From an archaeon (GTDB lineage: Archaea > Micrarchaeota > Micrarchaeia > Norongarragalinales > UBA97), in NCBI GenBank assembly GCA_020057405.1, contig JAGVFW010000003.1:141893-205892 (forward strand): a stretch of DNA of 64,000 bases, in the 5' to 3' direction. The translations under genes were made by a program, and so were the position numbers. The notes beneath the pieces were generated by a model. That model saw only the letters and a list, made by a program, of their open reading frames with translations, was not told the origin of the DNA and searched no databases. Below, in pieces: positions 53,751-61,209 of the stretch. Numbering within the stretch: the first letter of the stretch is position 1; the number at the start of each line of letters is the position of its first letter.

Positions 53751-54143
53751 ATGTCCTCGTCTGAAATCGGCCGCCTTGACTCAAAGGGCCGCCTCATCAT
53801 TCCTTCCGGTCTGCGCGACTACCTGCGACTCAAGCCAGGCTCGCAAGTTCTCGTCAGCCTCGACGAGGAGCGCTTCCAAATCATCATCACGCCAGCCTCC
53901 GAAAAGAAGCTGGTGCTTATGAAAATAGGCCTCTGTGACAACCCCGGCAGCCTCGCTGCTGCCGCAAAGGTCCTCGCAAGCGAAGGCGTCGACCTTGTCT
54001 CGACCGAATCGCGCTCGCTCTCGCGGGGCAAGACCGCCGAGTGGCGCGTCGTTTGCAGCGCCGGCTCGGTCAAGGACTTCGCCGGCCTGAAAAAAAAGCT
54101 CCTGAAGGCAGGGACGACTGGCTTTTCGGCCCATCACATTTAG
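53751..54143 (+). CDS. AbrB/SpoVT-ACT domain regulator
   Basis: 130 aa with two domains. Residues 1-50 form a swapped-hairpin AbrB DNA-binding domain (IGRLDSKGRLIIPSGLRDYL, then LKPGSQVLVSL). Residues 57-130 are an ACT domain (VLMKIGLCDNPGSLAAAAKV, with the ligand-turn pattern DNPGSL, and VDLVSTESRSLSRG). ACT domains usually bind amino acids. A TTTATT box about 30 nt upstream gives a nearly leaderless ATG at 53751. It lies directly upstream of the his promoter, which makes it a candidate histidine-responsive regulator; that link is inference. Confidence 0.8.
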   Translation: MSSSEIGRLDSKGRLIIPSGLRDYLRLKPGSQVLVSLDEERFQIIITPASEKKLVLMKIGLCDNPGSLAAAAKVLASEGVDLVSTESRSLSRGKTAEWRVVCSAGSVKDFAGLKKKLLKAGTTGFSAHHI

Positions 54144-54163
54144 TGGGAAAAAAGTGGGAAAGC

Positions 54164-54172
54164 CTTAAATAG
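54164..54172 (+). promoter_or_regulatory. Box A of the tRNA-His/his operon transcript
   Basis: CTTAAATAG, a strong archaeal box A, predicts a transcript start near 54193, about 108 nt before tRNA-His. No other box is visible between here and hisGD, so leader, tRNA-His and the his genes are likely one transcript. Confidence 0.6.
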
Positions 54173-54192
54173 CTCCTCCGTCACTAATTGTT

Positions 54193-54300
54193 TGGGTCAA
54201 AATATGGCAAGGAATTTCCTTCACCTGCGGCGCTTCCTCTCAGCCTAGGCTAGCCTCCGTTTCCTTGCCGCGATGCCCCGCAACTTCTTCCCTAAACTGC
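54193..54300 (+). promoter_or_regulatory. Structured leader ahead of tRNA-His and the his operon
   Basis: The region between the box A and tRNA-His has a perfect 9-bp inverted repeat, GGCAAGGAA (54206-54214) and TTCCTTGCC (54261-54269), with smaller palindromes inside (AAGGAATTTCCTT and AGCCTAGGCT). Two tiny ORFs lie in it. It shows no run of His codons, so a classical bacterial his attenuator peptide is not supported. A regulatory leader RNA is the inference. Confidence 0.4.
54204..54248 (+). CDS. Candidate 14-residue leader ORF 1
   Basis: ATG to TAG encodes MARNFLHLRRFLSA. It overlaps the 5' arm of the leader inverted repeat. Its product resembles the second tiny ORF at 54273 (M-x-R-N-F-x-x...L-R). 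There is no clear ribosome binding site and only one His codon. Translation is unproven. Confidence 0.2.
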   Translation: MARNFLHLRRFLSA

Positions 54301-54311
54301 GGCAGCTGTAG
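54273..54311 (+). CDS. Candidate 12-residue leader ORF 2, ending inside tRNA-His
   Basis: ATG to TAG encodes MPRNFFPKLRQL; its stop codon is formed by bases 8-10 of tRNA-His. The likeness to ORF 1 (MARNF / MPRNF, both followed by LR) is notable, but the lengths are too small for a statistical claim. If translated, ribosomes would enter the tRNA sequence and could hinder its folding or processing. Confidence 0.2.
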   Translation: MPRNFFPKLRQL

Positions 54312-54372
54312 TGTACCGGGCGCATTCAGGATTGTGGATCCTGCGGACCGGGTTCGACTCCCGGCCGCTGCC
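54301..54372 (+). tRNA. tRNA-His (GTG) in the leader of the his operon
   Basis: Anticodon arm CAGGA-TTGTGGA-TCCTG gives anticodon GTG. An encoded G at position -1 faces the discriminator C73, the identity pair of tRNA-His. T arm CCGGG-TTCGACT-CCCGG. The acceptor stem GCAGCTG/CCGCTGC pairs except for one U6-C67 mismatch, and A21 is replaced by C. It differs strongly from the second tRNA-His (62635-62707). Its 3' end is 23 nt before the hisGD start codon, in the same direction. It may be a true tRNA, or a tRNA-like regulatory domain in the his mRNA. Confidence 0.8.
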
Positions 54373-54395
54373 CTAATTCCGGAGGCTGTCACGAA

Positions 54396-56300
54396 ATGAT
54401 TACAATCGCCATACCCAACAAGGGCACGCTCTCCAAGCCGGCAAAGCTGCTCGCCTCCAGCCTGGGCTTTAGCAACGGAGTTTCCGGCGAACGCGAATAC
54501 TCCGTAGACTCTCCTGATGGAAAGTACCGTTTCCTGCTTGCCAGGGCAAAGGACATCCCGGGCTATGTTGAGTCGGGCTCTGCCGACTTTGGCATTACCG
54601 GCCAGGATCTAGTAGCCGAAGCCGAAGCGAGCGTCGCCGAAATCAAGCCCTTGCCTTTCGGGAGCTGCAAGCTCGTCTACGCCATCCCCAACCAGCCATC
54701 GGGCCCCATCCTGCGCGTGGCAACGTCATTCCCCAACCTCACAGCAAAGTACCTTGAGAGTACTGGAGTGGAGGCGAAAATCGTTCTCCTAAACGGCGCG
54801 GTCGAGGCGAGCGTGGGCGCAGGCATGGCGGACGCCATAGTCGACCTCTCTGCAACAGGCAGGACGCTTGCGGCAAACGGCCTGAAGCAGGCGGGCGTGG
54901 TGATGGAATCAAGCGCAGTCCTCATTGCCAACCGCAAGTACGCAGACACCAACCCTCAAGCGCTAAGGCAAGTGCTGGGGCTCATGCTTGGCGACTTTGA
55001 AATCTTCAAATGCGAGCTTGCAAACCTTGGCGAAAAAGAGCAAAAGCGCATGCTATCACGCAAGGCAGGCAACGAGGCTGCAGTCGAGCAGACGGTGAAG
55101 GAAGTCTTCGAATCAGTTTCAAGAAGGAGAGACGAGGCGCTGTGCGAATACAGCGAGAAGTTCGACGGCGCGAAACTCCAGCCCAAGGCGCTTGAAGTCA
55201 CTGCCAAGGAAATCAAGGAGGCCTACTCGCAGGTAAGCGGCGAGCTCATCACCGCGCTAAGGAAGAGTGCCAAAAATATCGCGCGGTTCGCCAAGAGAGA
55301 AGTCCCCACGCGCTGGGAAATGAAAACTGAAGGCGGGCTGATGGGCAAGCGCATTGTTCCGCTCGATTCCGTCGGCGTCTACGCCCCCGGAGGCACGGCC
55401 GCCTACCCCTCAAGCGTCCTCATGGGAGTAATACCCGCCAAGGCCGCAGGCGTCCCGGAAATAATCCTGTGCACGCCTTGCAACAACCAAGGCAAGTGCA
55501 ACCCCGCAGTCCTGGTGGCTGCAGACATTGCTGGTGCAACGCGCGTCTTCCGCCTGGGCGGCGCACAGGCAATCGCGGCAATGACAATCGGCAGCCGGAC
55601 CGTACCCAAAGTCGCCAAAATCGTCGGGCCGGGAAACGCCTTCGTGCGCGCTGCCAAACTCGAAGCCATCTCGCGCGGCCTTGTCTCAATCGATTCCCCC
55701 GCAGGCCCCACCGAAGTCATGGTCATCGCCGACGAGACGGCAGTTCCAGCATTCATCGCGGCAGATATGCTTGCGCAGGCAGAGCACGGCCCTGACGCCG
55801 CCGCAATCCTAGTCTGCACTTCGCAGGCAATTGGCACTGCGGTCGAGGCCGAGCTCAAAAAACAGCTTACGCTGCTTCCGCGTCGGGAAATTGCAAGAAA
55901 ATCCCTCTCGCAAAACGGCGCCATCCTCATTGCGGCCGACGTTGCGCAGGCAATAGAGTTTGCAAACAAGTACGCACCAGAGCACCTCGAACTGGTTGTC
56001 GAGCGGTCCTTTGCGTGGCTTGAAAAAGTGCGCAATGCGGGTGCAGTCTTCATCGGCAACTACACTTGCGAGGCTGCAGGCGACTACGCTGCAGGACCCA
56101 ATCACGTTCTTCCAACAGGCGGGGCGGCGCGCTCCTATTCCGGCCTCTCCGCACGGGACTTTGTCCGGGAAGTCAACTATCTCAAATTAGAGAAGAGCGG
56201 CCTGGAGGCCCTTAGCAGCACCATAATCGAGCTTGCAAACGCCGAGGGACTAACCGCCCACGGCCGCTCGGCACAAAAGAGGTTCGAAAACTATGCCTAG
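54396..56300 (+). CDS. hisGD: Fused ATP phosphoribosyltransferase-histidinol dehydrogenase (HisG-HisD)
   Basis: 634 aa, one continuous reading frame. Residues 1 to about 205 are a short-form HisG (ITIAIPNKGTLSKPAKLL, SADFGITGQDLVAE, ADAIVDLSATGRTL) without the C-terminal regulatory domain. Residues from about 210 to 634 are complete HisD (GVYAPGGTAAYPSSVLMGV, VGPGNAFVRAAK, LLAQAEH-type zinc region, YAPEHLELVVE, NHVLPTGGAARSYSGLS). HisG is the first and HisD the last enzyme of histidine synthesis. Short HisG in bacteria needs the partner HisZ; no hisZ is present here. A GGAGG site lies 10 nt upstream of the ATG. The fusion is unusual. Confidence 0.93.
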   Translation: MITIAIPNKGTLSKPAKLLASSLGFSNGVSGEREYSVDSPDGKYRFLLARAKDIPGYVESGSADFGITGQDLVAEAEASVAEIKPLPFGSCKLVYAIPNQPSGPILRVATSFPNLTAKYLESTGVEAKIVLLNGAVEASVGAGMADAIVDLSATGRTLAANGLKQAGVVMESSAVLIANRKYADTNPQALRQVLGLMLGDFEIFKCELANLGEKEQKRMLSRKAGNEAAVEQTVKEVFESVSRRRDEALCEYSEKFDGAKLQPKALEVTAKEIKEAYSQVSGELITALRKSAKNIARFAKREVPTRWEMKTEGGLMGKRIVPLDSVGVYAPGGTAAYPSSVLMGVIPAKAAGVPEIILCTPCNNQGKCNPAVLVAADIAGATRVFRLGGAQAIAAMTIGSRTVPKVAKIVGPGNAFVRAAKLEAISRGLVSIDSPAGPTEVMVIADETAVPAFIAADMLAQAEHGPDAAAILVCTSQAIGTAVEAELKKQLTLLPRREIARKSLSQNGAILIAADVAQAIEFANKYAPEHLELVVERSFAWLEKVRNAGAVFIGNYTCEAAGDYAAGPNHVLPTGGAARSYSGLSARDFVREVNYLKLEKSGLEALSSTIIELANAEGLTAHGRSAQKRFENYA

Positions 56301-57345
56301 CCCTCGGCCCGCAATCCAAGCGCTTTCGCCATACGTGTGCGCCCGCGACCTCTACAAGGAAGCGGACGTATTCCTTGACGCCAACGAGAACGCCTTCGGC
56401 AGCGCAATTGAGTTAGCGGACGCCAGCCTCAACCGCTACCCCGACTCCGACTGCACTGCCCTCCGAAAAGCAATCGCGGACTACTGCGGGACCGACGCGG
56501 AGAACGTGATTGCGGGAAACGGTTCCGACGAAGTGATTTCAATGGCAGTAGCCACATTCGCGGGCGAGGGCGACAACATCGTCACGGTCCAGCCGGACTA
56601 CGCAATGTACGGCGTATCTGCCCGCATTGCGGGGGCAAGCGAACGCCAAGTGCTCCTGGCGGAAGAATTTGCCTTGGAAGTTCCCGCCATCCTGCAAGCA
56701 GTCGATGCCAGGACAAAAATAATCTTCCTCTCGTCACCCAACGCGGGCTCTGGTGCGCCAATTGAGGAAAACGCGGTAAGGCAACTGCTTTGCGAGTTTG
56801 ATGGGCTGGTGTTCGTTGACGAGGCTTACTACGAGTTCTGCGGAAAAACGCTTGCGCCGCTTGTAAGCGAGTACGACAACCTGCTTGTCTCGCGCACGCT
56901 CTCAAAAGCCTGGGGTCTTGCGGGACTGCGCGTTGGCTACGGGATTGCACCTAAGCCGGTCATCGCCGCAATGAGGAAAGTAAAGCCGCCCTACAACATC
57001 GGCACGCTCAACGCGCAGATTGCAACTGCCGCCATCCTCACCGGCCGCCAAAGGATGGAGCAAAACGTCAGGCAAACCCTGGAGGAGAAAGAGCGGCTCT
57101 CTGCAAGGCTCGCGTGCCTTGGCCTTGAAGTCCTTCCCGGCGTCGCTAACTTCATCGTAGCGCGATTTCCATCCAGATTGAGCTCAAAGAAGGTGCAGGC
57201 TGTCCTGGCGCAGGGCCGCATCGTCGTGCGCGACCGCTCGTCGCTGCCGTTGCTTGAAAACTGCATCCGTTTCACGGTCGGAACGCCTGCAGAGAACAAC
57301 GCGATGCTCGCTGCTTTGGAAAAAATAATGGTGCAAAACGAATGA
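56293..57345 (+). CDS. hisC: Histidinol-phosphate aminotransferase HisC
   Basis: 350 aa PLP enzyme that converts imidazole acetol phosphate to histidinol phosphate. Landmarks: VFLDANENAFG at the N-terminus, GNGSDEVISM, QPDYAMYGVSA, FVDEAYYEFCG, SRTLSKAWGLAGLRVGY with the Schiff-base lysine, and VRDRSSLPLLENCIRFTVG at the end. The usual SPNNPTG box is altered to SSPNAGSGAP, a local difference from most HisC sequences. It overlaps hisGD by 8 nt and the HAD gene by 4 nt. Confidence 0.93.
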   Translation: MPSPRPAIQALSPYVCARDLYKEADVFLDANENAFGSAIELADASLNRYPDSDCTALRKAIADYCGTDAENVIAGNGSDEVISMAVATFAGEGDNIVTVQPDYAMYGVSARIAGASERQVLLAEEFALEVPAILQAVDARTKIIFLSSPNAGSGAPIEENAVRQLLCEFDGLVFVDEAYYEFCGKTLAPLVSEYDNLLVSRTLSKAWGLAGLRVGYGIAPKPVIAAMRKVKPPYNIGTLNAQIATAAILTGRQRMEQNVRQTLEEKERLSARLACLGLEVLPGVANFIVARFPSRLSSKKVQAVLAQGRIVVRDRSSLPLLENCIRFTVGTPAENNAMLAALEKIMVQNE

Positions 57346-57977
57346 ACGGGCGGAAGCCCCTTGCGGGCGTACTGGTTGCCTCCGATGTCGACGGCGTCAT
57401 TGTCAATGGCGACACTATCTTCTCGTTTTTCGAAAGGTATGGCAAGTTTGCCAAAGCCAAAACGCTAAACAAGCGCAAGCCCGGCTCAGACATCACCCTA
57501 GTACTTGTCGAAATCGTGCGGGAAAACAAAGTCACCGAAGAAACGCTCGCGCGGGAAGCCAAGCTCGCCAAGCTCTACCCCGGCGCAAGGCAGTTCTATT
57601 CGGGCCTTGAGGCGCTTGGAGCGCGGGTTTGCCTGCTTACCGCAACTTACGAGCCCATTGCAAAAGGCATTGCCAAAAGAGTGGGGCTCAAAAGGCCAAT
57701 TATAATGGCGACGAAAGTCAAGTCGGCAAGCGGATTGCTAAAAGGAGCATTGGGGACGGCTATGGAGGCCGGCCGCAAGAAATCCGCACTCCGGCAAGCC
57801 TGCAGGCGCACGGGCATTCCCCTTTCAATGACAGTTGGCATCGGCGACTCGCCAAGCGACAGGCTATTCATGGACGATATTGCTAATAGCAGGGGAATGT
57901 GCGCCTGGGTCAAGCAGCCCGATTTTGCTAAAATCAAGAAACAAATTTTGAGAAGATTTGGGGAGGGAAAGGAATGA
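57342..57977 (+). CDS. HAD phosphatase, candidate histidinol-phosphatase
   Basis: 211 aa HAD hydrolase with motif I DVDGVI (nucleophile Asp), motif II LLTATY, a lysine-bearing segment near 125 and motif IV GIGDSPSDRLF. The cap region resembles phosphoserine-phosphatase-like HADs. The operon has every other step of histidine synthesis, and HisB here is dehydratase only, so the phosphatase that makes histidinol is the missing activity. The position between hisC and hisB is where the phosphatase half of E. coli HisB would stand. HAD-type HolPases are known in archaea. Function is inferred from context. Confidence 0.75.
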   Translation: MNGRKPLAGVLVASDVDGVIVNGDTIFSFFERYGKFAKAKTLNKRKPGSDITLVLVEIVRENKVTEETLAREAKLAKLYPGARQFYSGLEALGARVCLLTATYEPIAKGIAKRVGLKRPIIMATKVKSASGLLKGALGTAMEAGRKKSALRQACRRTGIPLSMTVGIGDSPSDRLFMDDIANSRGMCAWVKQPDFAKIKKQILRRFGEGKE

Positions 57978-58561
57978 GGAACGCAAGAATAGAGCGAAAG
58001 ACTAACGAGACTGACGTTGTCGTGTCGCTTGAGATTGACGGGACTGGCACAAGCGAGCTTGACACTGGCATTGGGTTTTTCAACCACATGCTGGCGCAGT
58101 TTGCAAAGCAGTCCCTAATTGACCTCAAAGTGCAAGCCAAGGGCGACCTTGAAATCGACGAGCACCACACAATCGAGGACGTCGGCCTGGCCCTAGGTGC
58201 AACCTTCAAAAAAGCCCTTGGCGACAAGCTCGGCATAGAGCGCTACGGCTCGGGCGAGGTCCCCATGGACGAAGCGCTAGCGCGGGTGGCAATTGACTGG
58301 AGCGGAAGGAGTTGCACTGTCTTCAAGGCAAAATTCTCACGCGAGAAGGTAGGCGAAATGCCTACCGAGATGGTGGCGCACTTCTTCGAGGCCTTCAGCC
58401 GGGCAAGCGAGTGCACGCTGCACGCCCGCGTCGCTTACGGCGAGAACGACCACCACAAGATCGAGGCGCTGTTCAAGGCCTTCGGACGGGCGGTAAAGGC
58501 AGCGTGCGCCATCGAACCGCGGGCAATTGGCATCCTGCCGTCAACAAAGGGAACGCTATGA
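57974..58561 (+). CDS. hisB: Imidazoleglycerol-phosphate dehydratase HisB
   Basis: 195 aa, dehydratase only. Starts RNARIERKTNETDV, with GIGFFNHMLAQFAKQS, DEHHTIEDVGLALG and NDHHKIEALFKAFGRAV; the two HH-x-x-E motifs are the manganese sites. It catalyses formation of imidazole acetol phosphate. It overlaps the HAD gene and hisH by 4 nt each. Confidence 0.96.
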   Translation: MRNARIERKTNETDVVVSLEIDGTGTSELDTGIGFFNHMLAQFAKQSLIDLKVQAKGDLEIDEHHTIEDVGLALGATFKKALGDKLGIERYGSGEVPMDEALARVAIDWSGRSCTVFKAKFSREKVGEMPTEMVAHFFEAFSRASECTLHARVAYGENDHHKIEALFKAFGRAVKAACAIEPRAIGILPSTKGTL

Positions 58562-59154
58562 TAGGCATACTCGACTACGGCATGGGCAACATCGGCAGCG
58601 TTAGCTATGCGCTTGAAAGGATTGGCGCCAAAAGTGCAGTCGTTACCGACGCGCAAGAAATCGGCAAGTGTGATGGGCTCATTATTCCCGGAGTGGGCGC
58701 GTTTGCTCCTGCAATGAAGCGCTTGGAACAACTCAAGCCCTCACTCAAGGAATTCGTCGCAAGCGGCAGGCCTATGCTAGGCATCTGCCTTGGGATGGAA
58801 GTGCTTTTTGATGAGGGCACCGAGGGCGGAAAATGCGCTGGCCTCGGGTTCCTTGAAGGAAGCGTGAAAAAGCTCGAAGGCGCGCCCAAGCTCCCTCAAG
58901 TGGGGTGGAACACCATCGAAATCACAGGCGAGTCGCCTCTCTTTGCCGGAGTAGCAAGCGGCGAGTACGCTTACTTTGTCCACTCGTATGCCTGCAAGCC
59001 CAAAAAAGCGGGCGTGACGATTGCGACAACCGAATACGGCGAGCGCTTCGCATGCGCTGTTGGCGGAGGCAATGTCTTCGGCGTGCAGTTTCACCCTGAA
59101 AAAAGCGGGGCTGCTGGCGAGCGGCTGCTTAGGAATTTCGCGAGGATGACGTGA
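58558..59154 (+). CDS. hisH: Imidazole glycerol phosphate synthase glutaminase subunit HisH
   Basis: 198 aa class I glutamine amidotransferase. GILDYGMGNIGSVSYAL at the start, the catalytic Cys in MLGICLGMEVLF, and the His-Glu pair in VFGVQFHPEKSG. It supplies ammonia to HisF in the joint synthase. The start ATG at 58558 overlaps the hisB stop (ATGA); hisA begins directly after its stop codon. Confidence 0.96.
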   Translation: MIGILDYGMGNIGSVSYALERIGAKSAVVTDAQEIGKCDGLIIPGVGAFAPAMKRLEQLKPSLKEFVASGRPMLGICLGMEVLFDEGTEGGKCAGLGFLEGSVKKLEGAPKLPQVGWNTIEITGESPLFAGVASGEYAYFVHSYACKPKKAGVTIATTEYGERFACAVGGGNVFGVQFHPEKSGAAGERLLRNFARMT

Positions 59155-59871
59155 ATGCAGGTAATCCCGGCAATAGACTTGCTTGAAGGAAAGGCCGTGC
59201 GCCTGACGCAAGGAAAGCGCGAGACTGTCAAGGTCTACTCTAGCGACCCGCTAGCATTGGCACTCGATTTTGCAAAACAGGGCGCACAATGGCTGCACTT
59301 AGTTGACCTTGACGCCTGCTTTGGTCTCGGCAGCAACGCAAGCGCAATCAAGCAAATCGTTTCGGCAAGCGGTGCTAGCGTGCAGACCGGCGGTGGCGTG
59401 AAAAGCGCGCGGCAAGCGAAGGAACTGTGCGAAATTGGCGTCAAGCGCGTGATTGTCGGAACTGCGGCAATCGATGACGCCACGATTGCGCAAATGTCGA
59501 CGGCAATTGGAGAGAGCCTATGGATTGCCTGTGATGTGAAGGACGGCAAGGTCGCAGTAAGCGGTTGGGAAAGAAAAGTGGAGTTGACCGTTGATGAACT
59601 CCTCGACCGAGCGAAGGCGCTTGGCGCAGGCGGCATTATTGTCACCGACATTTCCCGCGACGGGACTGCAAAAGGCATTTCTAGAGCTTTCTTTTCAGCC
59701 ATGCGGCAAAAGACTAGCCTGCCGCTCATTGCCGCAGGAGGCATCGGCTCGCTTGAGAACTTGCGCGAGCTGGGCGGAATGGGTTATGACGGCGCAATCG
59801 TCGGCCTGGCGCTCTACGAAGGCAACTTCACTTACGCAGAAGCAAAGGAGGCAGTTGAAAATGTTGGCTAA
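59155..59871 (+). CDS. hisA: ProFAR isomerase HisA
   Basis: 238 aa TIM barrel. VIPAIDLLEGKAVRLTQG contains the catalytic aspartate, HLVDLDACFG and QTGGGVKSARQAKEL follow, and the second aspartate is in IIVTDISRDGTAKG. It catalyses the Amadori isomerisation of ProFAR. No space to hisH, and an 11-nt overlap with hisF. Confidence 0.95.
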   Translation: MQVIPAIDLLEGKAVRLTQGKRETVKVYSSDPLALALDFAKQGAQWLHLVDLDACFGLGSNASAIKQIVSASGASVQTGGGVKSARQAKELCEIGVKRVIVGTAAIDDATIAQMSTAIGESLWIACDVKDGKVAVSGWERKVELTVDELLDRAKALGAGGIIVTDISRDGTAKGISRAFFSAMRQKTSLPLIAAGGIGSLENLRELGGMGYDGAIVGLALYEGNFTYAEAKEAVENVG

Positions 59872-60616
59872 GCGCATCATCGCCTGCCTTGATGTCAAGG
59901 AAGGAGTAGTTGTGAAAGGAACCAACTTCATCGGGCTAAAGTATGCCGGCGAACCTGCCGAGCTTTCCAAGCGGTACGCAAGCGAGGGGGCAGACGAGAT
60001 AGTCTTCCTAGACATAAGCGCAAGTGAAGAGGGGCGCAAGCCCAATCGGAATTGGATTCAACTGGCTGCAGAGCAACTCAACGTGCCTTTCACGGTTGGA
60101 GGAGGCATTTCGACCGTCGATGACGCGAGGGAAGTGCTTTCGCTGGGGGCCGACAAGGTGGCAGTCAACACCGCGGCAATCAACAACCCGCGCCTCATCA
60201 GCGACATTGCGGAGAAATTCGGCTCGCAGTGCGTAGTTGTCGCAATTGACTGCAAGCGCGAGGGCAATGGCTGGAATGTCTTCTCTTACGGCGGCTCCGA
60301 GGCAACAGGCAAAGACGCAGTCGAGTGGACACTTGAGTGCGAAAAGCTTGGCGCGGGCGAAATACTTGCAACAAGCATCGAAAGGGACGGCACGGGCAAC
60401 GGATTTGACTGCAAACTCACCTCCATGCTTGCAGACAAACTTGGCATCCCAATCATCGCATCGGGTGGTGCGGGTGGCGAAAAGGACTTTCTCGACGCAT
60501 TCACGAAAGGGAAGGCAGATGCTGCCCTTGCTGCTGGGATTTTTCACTACGGCAAGCTATCGATTGTCGGGCTCAAGCAATACCTCAAGAAAAATGGAGT
60601 CGAAGTAAGGGCATGA
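59861..60616 (+). CDS. hisF: Imidazole glycerol phosphate synthase cyclase subunit HisF
   Basis: 251 aa TIM barrel, partner of HisH. Starts LAKRIIACLDVKEGVVVKG; EIVFLDISASEEGR holds a conserved Asp, FTVGGGISTVDDAR a phosphate loop, and ILATSIERDGTGNGFD the second catalytic region, where SIERDGT is the usual HisF form. It makes imidazoleglycerol phosphate and AICAR. The start overlaps hisA by 11 nt and the end overlaps hisIE by 4 nt. Confidence 0.96.
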   Translation: MLAKRIIACLDVKEGVVVKGTNFIGLKYAGEPAELSKRYASEGADEIVFLDISASEEGRKPNRNWIQLAAEQLNVPFTVGGGISTVDDAREVLSLGADKVAVNTAAINNPRLISDIAEKFGSQCVVVAIDCKREGNGWNVFSYGGSEATGKDAVEWTLECEKLGAGEILATSIERDGTGNGFDCKLTSMLADKLGIPIIASGGAGGEKDFLDAFTKGKADAALAAGIFHYGKLSIVGLKQYLKKNGVEVRA

Positions 60617-61188
60617 ACGAAAAATTAATTCCGCTCATCGTGCAGGACGCGTCCACCAAGCAGGTGCTCTCGCTATTCTACTGCAACGAAGAAAGCGTCA
60701 GGCTCATGGCCCAGACTGGATTTGTCTGGCGCTACAGCCGCAGCAAGGGAATGCAGATGAGGAAGGGCGACACTTCGGGCAACTTGCAGAAAGTGCGCGA
60801 GCTACTCTACGACTGCGACAACGACGCGGTTCTAGCAATAGTTGACCAGCAGGGCGAGGGCGCCTGCCACACGGGCACATGGTCGTGCTTCACGGCAAGG
60901 AAGATGCGCCCCTGGGGCGTGCTAGACGAGCTTTGTGGAGTGATTGCAAAGCGCAAGAGCGAACCCAAGGCTGGCGCGTACACGTCGCAGTTAGTGCAAA
61001 GCCCGCGACAGCTTGCCGAAAAGCTTACAGAAGAGGCTGGCGAGCTTGGCGAAGCATTACTTGAGAAGCCTGATGCTGAAGTGGTTTGGGAAGCTGCTGA
61101 CTTGCTCTACTTCACGCTCGTGGCGCTCGAGAACCGCGGGATTGACGCGGAAAAAGTGCTAGAGGAGCTAAAACGAAGGCGAAAGTAA
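60613..61188 (+). CDS. hisIE: Bifunctional PR-AMP cyclohydrolase/PR-ATP pyrophosphohydrolase HisIE
   Basis: 191 aa fusion. HisI (about 1-112) shows VWRYSRSKGMQMRKGDTSGN, LLYDCDNDAVLAIVDQQG and ACHTGTWSCF with the metal ligands. HisE (about 113-191) shows SPRQLAEKLTEEAGELGEAL and WEAADLLYFTLVAL. It performs steps two and three of the pathway. The usual Trp/Phe before RKG is Met here. Last gene of the operon; hisS is convergent 21 nt away. Confidence 0.95.
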   Translation: MNEKLIPLIVQDASTKQVLSLFYCNEESVRLMAQTGFVWRYSRSKGMQMRKGDTSGNLQKVRELLYDCDNDAVLAIVDQQGEGACHTGTWSCFTARKMRPWGVLDELCGVIAKRKSEPKAGAYTSQLVQSPRQLAEKLTEEAGELGEALLEKPDAEVVWEAADLLYFTLVALENRGIDAEKVLEELKRRRK

Positions 61189-61209
61189 GGCGAGGGACTA
61201 TCCGAAAAA

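Noticed and set aside
58312..58557. A longer hisH frame starting inside hisB.
   Set aside because: The HisH fold begins at the ATG at 58558, which overlaps the hisB stop by 4 nt; the upstream part is out-of-frame hisB sequence.
59591..59860. A longer hisF frame starting inside hisA.
   Set aside because: HisF homology begins at the ATG at 59861 (LAKRIIACLD); upstream residues are a shifted reading of hisA.
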